Shown here: positions 28,501 through 32,204 of the stretch, in pieces
How positions within the stretch are numbered: position 1 is the first letter of the stretch
Layout of the letters: each line of letters starts with the position of its first letter
DNA from: Candidatus Zixiibacteriota bacterium
Lineage (GTDB): Bacteria > Zixibacteria > MSB-5A5 > GN15 > JAAZOE01
NCBI GenBank assembly: GCA_030668485.1
Contig: DAOUTW010000054.1
Location: 1 to 32,204, forward strand
Direction: 5' to 3'
DNA: 32,204 nt
Notes under the pieces: generated by a model
What the model was told of the DNA's origin: nothing
Database searches by the model: none
The model's input: only the letters and a program-made list of their open reading frames with translations
Program-made: the position numbers and the translations under genes

Positions 28501-30592
28501 TGTTCGAGAAATTGTCGATGGCGGCGTCGATGAAGGTACCGTAACCGGTGTTGAGATAAGTGTAACCGACTTCTTTGTTCTCGGTAAAGCTCAAGATGTC
28601 AGGGAAGTCGTCGGCATTGAGGTCCCCGCCGAAAACGCCAAGGTTATGAAAAGCAGGTTCGACACCGGCCGCCGCTGCCTCATCGGTGAACCCCATACCG
28701 TTTGAATGATATAGACGGCATTGGCCGTTTATGTTATTCAGGAATATATCGTCGTAGCCGTCCAGGTCATAATCAAAGAAAGCGGCGCCGAGGCTGAAAT
28801 CGTAATCATCCATACCAACGTCGGAAGCGACGTTTTCCAAAAAGTAATTGGTCAGAGTAAGGCAGAGACTGATTGTCAACGGCGTATTGAAAGCATCCGG
28901 GGCATTGACAGTAATGGTGCCGCGATGTAGCCCGATTCCCAGTCCTGCCGGATCGACGGTTACCGAAAGGGTCGCCGGAGTGATACCGGAGGCGGTATGA
29001 ATTGTTATCCAGTCGTCTTCCGTCGAGGCGGTCCATTCCAGACCTGTTTCCTTGGAATCGATGACCTCGAATTCGATCTCCTGAGGTCCGTCGTTTATGT
29101 CATAGGTTAATGAAGCGCTGCCGGGGGTGACATAGAGATAATCGGGAATTTCGCCCGACTCGTAGACGTGCAGTCGCGATCCGGAGGCAACTCCGGCGGT
29201 ATCGATCTGTATGCCGCTGGGAAAGGTTACCCGCACGTCGAACAGACCAGACTCGCCGGTGCCCAGATGGACACGGCCGGTGGTGCCGGCATCAAAACCG
29301 GTGGTTGAGGTCAACTCCGCCATACCTACCAGGTAATCGAGGTCGCCCAGATGCCCGTTTTGATACAGAGATACTCTGGAACCGATAGCGGAGAAGTTTG
29401 AAACGGTCCCTCGCGGGGTTATCACAATGGAATTATTGTTGTTCAGGTTATTGTTGAAACAGGGGTTGATAAGATAATCCGACTTGGCAATATATAAATC
29501 AAGATCGCCGTCATTATCGAAATCACCGACCGCTACGCCGCCGGCCTTTTCCTGCTGATTGTCCATCCCCACTTCGGAGGTCAGATCGACAAAAGTACCA
29601 TTACCCTGATTCTCATGATAAGTTGAGGAACCGTCTTCATTAGCCAGAATTAAATCAGGGTCGCCATCATTATCGAAATCGGCGAATACCGATCCCCGGG
29701 TATAACGGTGGTAAGTACCGGCATTATTATTAATAGTGAAATTGCCGGAACCGTCGTTGAAATACATAACATTGCTGTAAGATATAAAAAGGTCGAGATC
29801 ACCGTCGGTATCGATATCTCCGAATGAACCGCATAACCCGTAAGGGCTACCTTCAATATTCGAGGTAGCGTTGGAGAAAACCCCCATGCCGTTGTTTATA
29901 TACAGGCTTGCCGGACCACCCTGGCGGGAAATAAACAGGTCGGCATCATTATCGCTATCGATGTCGCCGAAGGCGGCATGGCATACAAATCCGATGCTGC
30001 CCAGACCACTTTCATCGTTTATCTCCTCAAAATTGAGACCGCCCAGGTTTTTGTATAAGCGGCCGCCATAAAAAACGTCGAGCTGGCCATCCCGGTCGAC
30101 ATCAGCGAAGGCGGCGCTATAACCCTCATATCCATACGATGAGGCAAAAAGCGGTACTCCGGCGTCGCTGAAGGTTTGATCGCCGTTGTTGAGATAGAGC
30201 AGTCCCGGACCATCGCTGCCACCGGAGTAAGAATACTCCGTGAAAAGCAGAAAATCCATAAAGCCGCTGCCATCGATATCGGCCGTGGCAATGCCGAGGG
30301 TTTTAGTTTCAGTGGCCACACCGGCCGCATCGCCTATCTCAGTAAAAGTGCCGTCACCGTTCGACATATAAAGGCGATCAGGATTAGACATATAGTTAGT
30401 GACGATGATATCGTCAAAGCCGTCATTGTTGAAATCGAAAACGGCTGTCCCCGCTGAAAAATCAGACAAGTAAAGACCTGATGCCGGGTTCTGGGCCAGA
30501 TCGGTAAAGGTCGTCCCGGCCGCTCCGGCTACCGACGACAGCATAACGAGCAATGCCAGAATGATCGAATAAAAGAAAAACCCCTGTTTCAT
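25550..30592 (-). CDS. T9SS-sorted multidomain protein: propellers, UnbV, BACON-like, cohesin-like, dockerin
   Basis: This is an exported protein of 1680 residues; GGAGG lies 7 bases before the ATG. After a signal peptide (about 1-24) there is a tandem duplication. A VCBS/FG-GAP propeller (27-378), an ASPIC/UnbV domain (about 388-480) and a BACON-like Ig domain (about 485-580) are repeated at about 582-1128. A third BACON-like domain follows (about 1140-1240). Residues about 1246-1385 look cohesin-like: PGQEVVVPVYLHNVTELAA, then ISIPLTFDPDVFICDSISF, ending DSAFYPPAGEFLLID. A dockerin type I lies at about 1391-1453, and a further beta domain at about 1465-1586. The C-terminal 94 residues form a type IX secretion sorting domain (NYPNPFNPATTIKYSI, FNVLGQTVKELV, GIYFYRLKT). 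It is the only protein here with that signal, so it may be the surface-fixed member of the set. The cohesin assignment is inference. Confidence 0.9.
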   Translation of the reverse strand: MKQGFFFYSIILALLVMLSSVAGAAGTTFTDLAQNPASGLYLSDFSAGTAVFDFNNDGFDDIIVTNYMSNPDRLYMSNGDGTFTEIGDAAGVATETKTLGIATADIDGSGFMDFLLFTEYSYSGGSDGPGLLYLNNGDQTFSDAGVPLFASSYGYEGYSAAFADVDRDGQLDVFYGGRLYKNLGGLNFEEINDESGLGSIGFVCHAAFGDIDSDNDADLFISRQGGPASLYINNGMGVFSNATSNIEGSPYGLCGSFGDIDTDGDLDLFISYSNVMYFNDGSGNFTINNNAGTYHRYTRGSVFADFDNDGDPDLILANEDGSSTYHENQGNGTFVDLTSEVGMDNQQEKAGGVAVGDFDNDGDLDLYIAKSDYLINPCFNNNLNNNNSIVITPRGTVSNFSAIGSRVSLYQNGHLGDLDYLVGMAELTSTTGFDAGTTGRVHLGTGESGLFDVRVTFPSGIQIDTAGVASGSRLHVYESGEIPDYLYVTPGSASLTYDINDGPQEIEFEVIDSKETGLEWTASTEDDWITIHTASGITPATLSVTVDPAGLGIGLHRGTITVNAPDAFNTPLTISLCLTLTNYFLENVASDVGMDDYDFSLGAAFFDYDLDGYDDIFLNNINGQCRLYHSNGMGFTDEAAAAGVEPAFHNLGVFGGDLNADDFPDILSFTENKEVGYTYLNTGYGTFIDAAIDNFSNTLGYEGYAANAADVDNDGDLDVFYGARLFRNDGEMTFTDITDEAGLSQTPFVCRVCFGDIDSDGDMDLVVNRQNLAPILLFRNDGTGHFEDISDNSSLGYFPTGLGASLGDVDNDGDLDMYTGAGYSDPNYLYLNDGSGYFVDATSESGANCTNYTRGTDFFDVDNDGDLDLIVANENRSAQLFINDGTGHFAEVTDECGINDGLAKAGAAVYGDYDADGDLEIYITRTDDIRNSFFKNKLDNGRFITVKPVGVVSNRAGVGAKCYLYQSGQVGNPEGQVAFREYNISNGFSGSGPNYVHFGTGSGDLFDLRVIFPSGVVVDQSDVSPGSRLTIIESGEVPDYLVLIPSGLSFEFLDGDPGDQAEIMIKNSNGNPIAWSAEVDAAWCQLSSYSGITDEAIMVTVDPTGVAPGTYEATITVTAEDAINSPRTAMVRMVINSNQPILSLSADSLFFVAEHNGFEPWAQEFSVLNVGQGTLDWTLQTSGAEWLTVHPSSGTAPANVTVYCSIVGLDPGLYSATITVTSPGALNSPKELVVDLEVIPSDVPERDTVRVASIAAQPGQEVVVPVYLHNVTELAAISIPLTFDPDVFICDSISFTETRIEYINLLQYSIDTAQGKVLFGMVVFFEENLGPGDGVIGKIHMKVKPDVEEQVAVIDSAFYPPAGEFLLIDPASNTIIPEFVQGNIFIALNMFGDATGDGMVNIGDGVYLVAYVFKGQRPPIPVEAGDANTDATVNVGDIVYIINYVFHSGPPPDYSKAAAIREPVYYTVEEVATERGRQLQLLIDSDIPLGGVQFEIPDPAGFISLSSPETGRLVSGMDIHYGNTGRAHRFGIFDMDGAGLIEAGQGDIFRVNCDGFNVVELQDLQVFDEYGNEMAVKYGIRQKVEVLPQYYDLAQNYPNPFNPATTIKYSIVNPGAVELTVFNVLGQTVKELVNGNQNAGQYSVIWDGTDDKGDQVATGIYFYRLKTDEYTHSRKMALIK
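25553..25834 (-). other. T9SS type A sorting domain
   Basis: This is the C-terminal 94 residues of the 1680-residue protein. The order NYPNPFNP, then ELTVFNVLGQ, then GIYFYRL is the hallmark of Por/type IX C-terminal sorting domains, which direct proteins across the outer membrane and onto the surface. None of the other exported proteins in the window ends this way. Confidence 0.9.
26426..26872 (-). other. Cohesin-like module
   Basis: This covers about residues 1241-1389 of the 1680-residue protein. A strand pattern of V-x-V after PGQ, a following aliphatic strand with FDP, and a closing strand pair fit the layout of cohesin domains, which bind dockerins in cellulosomes. Its end, DSAFYPPAGEFLLID, matches the end of the shared module in the TSP3 proteins (DSSFVPPSGAFLFSD). 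Assignment is by eye only. Confidence 0.5.
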
Positions 30593-30877
30593 GATATGCC
30601 CTCCCGCATCCCGCTAATTAGAGGGATGGACGTACGTAACGGTTAATAAGAATGTTAGCATAGCTCCTAACAGCAATGAGGAACAGGCTAAAGTAAAAAT
30701 ACAAAAAAATTAAAATAAAGACAGATATATTTTCATTTTTTACTGTTAAATATTGGCCGGTCATTATCATGAACTGACTCGGTTCCGTGCCCGGCATATA
30801 TCCAGAGGTGTCCCAAGAGTGGCTAATTTCAAGCAATCAAGTCAGGGTGCCCCACCCGTGCTCTTGCAATTGCGGAC
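30593..30877. other. AT-rich leader region
   Basis: No gene is seen between the 1680-residue gene and the insertion sequence. The stretch at about 30690-30750 is very AT-rich and probably holds the promoter of the minus-strand gene, but I cannot fix its elements. GGTGCCCCACCC at 30846-30857 matches the start of the family 1 hairpin repeat seen at 184-223 and 911-950; the rest of that repeat is missing. Confidence 0.5.
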
Positions 30878-30894
30878 TGTACGTACCGAGACCT

Positions 30895-30928
30895 GGGTAA
30901 CAGAATAGACCCAGCACCTAGGTAACAC
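30895..30928. repeat. Left terminal inverted repeat of the IS
   Basis: GGGTAACAG (30895-30903) and GGTAACAC (30921-30928) are separated by 25 bp start to start and flank AATAGACCC. The right end at 32153-32185 has the same spacing in inverted orientation. The paired motifs are probably transposase binding sites. Confidence 0.7.
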
Positions 30929-30943
30929 TTTTTTTTATTAAGA

Positions 30944-32119
30944 TCAACAACGTTTCCTTTTTTTCTGTTTTGGTTTGATGATTTTCTTTTTGGCGTCATC
31001 GTAGACGGCAATCTTTATCGGCCCGTAATATAGCTCGAAATAACGATCATCAATTTGTTCAAAAGCTACTGGTTCACCGATAATAGTCTCACTGATATAG
31101 TATTCCTGACCACGCCACCAAAGAGCTCCATTGGGGCGGACTTTGCGAATCATCATATGATCAGGATAAACCATCTCAGGCAACCGCGAGGGATAGGGCC
31201 GCAATGACAATTCATAGACATTATCAGGCGTTTTATTGGCCAGAGCCTCGTGGGGACGGTCATAGTTGTATTCCTGGCAGAAGCGATCAAAAGCCTGTTG
31301 TTGTTCGAATAGCGAGCCCTTTGGAGGTGAGATAACCTCCTCCTTTAGTGTTCGGTGAAATCGTTCATGGCGTCCGTTTTGTTCCGGGTGTCCAGGGTCA
31401 ATTCTCTCGGGAAGAATACCTAGCTTTATCCACCAGACAGCCAGACGGGACAGGCCGCCCAAGGCAGTCGTAGCGAAGGGGGTTCCATTATCGGTGCGAA
31501 TCACCCCGGGAAGACCGTATTCACGGAATACCGCCTCAAAGACAGGCCAGACAGAGGCGTAAGTAGTCTGAGCCAGGCCACGGCATACCAGTGCAAAACG
31601 GCTATGGGCATCGGTCACGGTCAGGGGATCACACCGTTTCCCATCACCGGTCCGGAACCAACCCTTAAAATCAGCACACCAGACAGCATTGGGTGCATAG
31701 CAGTCTTGGAACGGCTGAGTATATGGAGGTGTCCGCCGAGATCGACGAGGCGATCGGGTCTTGCCATGACGAACCAAAATGCGCCCAATCGTGCTCGCTG
31801 CCGGCCATTGTGTACGAGGACGGTTGTCAACTAACCACGCCCGAAGTTTACGGGGCCCCCAACGCGGATGTACCTCGCGCAGCCTCAATATCTCCAATTT
31901 GATATCGTCGCTGACCTCATTGGGGTGATGATGCGGCGTGCTGGTTCGATCTAACAACCCCATAATCCCCTCCAAATCATAACGACGAATCAGTCGGTAG
32001 CCTGTCTTACGACTAATTCCAAACTCCCGGCATAAGGCTGACATGGACCGTTCCTGCCTTAAATACTCGCCTAAAAACTTCAATCGCTCATCCATAACAC
32101 GGGTCTCTTTCCACGGCAT
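30944..32119 (-). CDS. IS481-family transposase
   Basis: This is a DDE transposase of 391 residues. The N-terminal helix-turn-helix (about residues 10-60) contains MSALCREFGISRKTGYRLIR. The integrase core has the first Asp in VWCADFKGWF, the second in VIRTDNGTPFA, and the catalytic Glu in PEQNGRHERFHRTLKEE, so all three acidic residues are present. The C-terminus is basic (KPKQKKRKRC). The ATG at 32119 is preceded by AGGAGG. The gene lies inside paired inverted repeats, and its length is typical for the family. It shows no frameshift or stop, so the element may still be mobile. Confidence 0.93.
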   Translation of the reverse strand: MPWKETRVMDERLKFLGEYLRQERSMSALCREFGISRKTGYRLIRRYDLEGIMGLLDRTSTPHHHPNEVSDDIKLEILRLREVHPRWGPRKLRAWLVDNRPRTQWPAASTIGRILVRHGKTRSPRRSRRTPPYTQPFQDCYAPNAVWCADFKGWFRTGDGKRCDPLTVTDAHSRFALVCRGLAQTTYASVWPVFEAVFREYGLPGVIRTDNGTPFATTALGGLSRLAVWWIKLGILPERIDPGHPEQNGRHERFHRTLKEEVISPPKGSLFEQQQAFDRFCQEYNYDRPHEALANKTPDNVYELSLRPYPSRLPEMVYPDHMMIRKVRPNGALWWRGQEYYISETIIGEPVAFEQIDDRYFELYYGPIKIAVYDDAKKKIIKPKQKKRKRC

Positions 32120-32152
32120 AGCAATACCTCCTGGCCTATGCCGTTATACGAA

Positions 32153-32204
32153 CTGTTACCCATGTCTTGAGTCTAAACTGTTACCAAGGTAGTGAGTCTG
32201 TACC
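32153..32204. repeat. Right terminal inverted repeat of the IS
   Basis: CTGTTACC occurs at 32153-32160 and again at 32178-32185, a 25-bp spacing, followed by an outer segment that ends TCTGTACC at the window edge. It is the inverted counterpart of 30895-30928. The true end of the element may lie at or just past 32204. Confidence 0.65.

Larger units (their letters stand above)
30878..32204 (-). mobile_element. IS481-family insertion sequence
   Basis: This is one transposase gene bounded by imperfect inverted repeats. Each end carries two GGTAAC motifs exactly 25 bp apart: 30896 and 30921 on the left, and their complements at 32155-32160 and 32180-32185 on the right. The intervening bases also match (AATAGACCC against TTTAGACTC). 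Both outer ends reach a GTAC tetramer (30879 and 32200). The right end coincides with the window edge, so the exact terminus and any target duplication cannot be verified. The element appears complete and recent enough to keep an intact gene. Confidence 0.78.

Overview
The window looks like a chromosomal segment from an uncultured bacterium of the FCB superphylum, and candidate phylum Zixibacteria is my best guess. The reasons are serially arranged dockerin type I domains of the [26 protein letters not shown] type, a type IX secretion (Por) C-terminal sorting domain of the NYPNPFNP type, VCBS/FG-GAP propellers, ASPIC/UnbV domains and intermediate GC content. The phylum name is an inference from protein style; no marker gene is present.

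Layout. Positions 1-973 are non-coding, with two families of short hairpin repeats and nested inverted repeats at the left edge. Positions 974-7780 hold a minus-strand signalling block. In transcription order it is a double receiver protein, an FHA-GAF-PP2C (SpoIIE-type) phosphatase, a membrane Hanks-type Ser/Thr kinase with a TPR sensor region (its start overlaps the phosphatase stop as TAATG), and a flavodiiron protein whose ribosome-binding site lies in a 13-bp hairpin arm. Positions 7909-24036 hold five consecutive minus-strand exported proteins that all end in a dockerin: an FG-GAP protein, three thrombospondin type 3 (TSP3) proteins of increasing complexity, and a C10 (streptopain-like) cysteine protease. 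A plus-strand DUF4097 protein (24491-25450) faces the largest gene (25550-30592). That gene encodes a 1680-residue protein with a duplicated propeller/UnbV/BACON-like architecture, a cohesin-like module, a dockerin and the only T9SS sorting domain in the window. An apparently intact IS481-family element occupies about 30878-32204.

How it may work together. Six of the seven exported proteins carry a dockerin, and only one carries a surface-sorting signal together with a cohesin-like module. The three TSP3 proteins share a ~190-residue N-terminal module (four copies in total) whose end signature resembles the end of that cohesin-like module. This suggests, as a hypothesis, a calcium-dependent, non-cellulolytic cohesin-dockerin surface network with adhesion (TSP3, propellers) and proteolysis (C10) as its activities. 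The kinase/phosphatase/receiver block is a separate cytoplasmic and membrane signalling unit. A recurrent GGCCGG-core hairpin serves as the terminator for most of the exported-protein genes.
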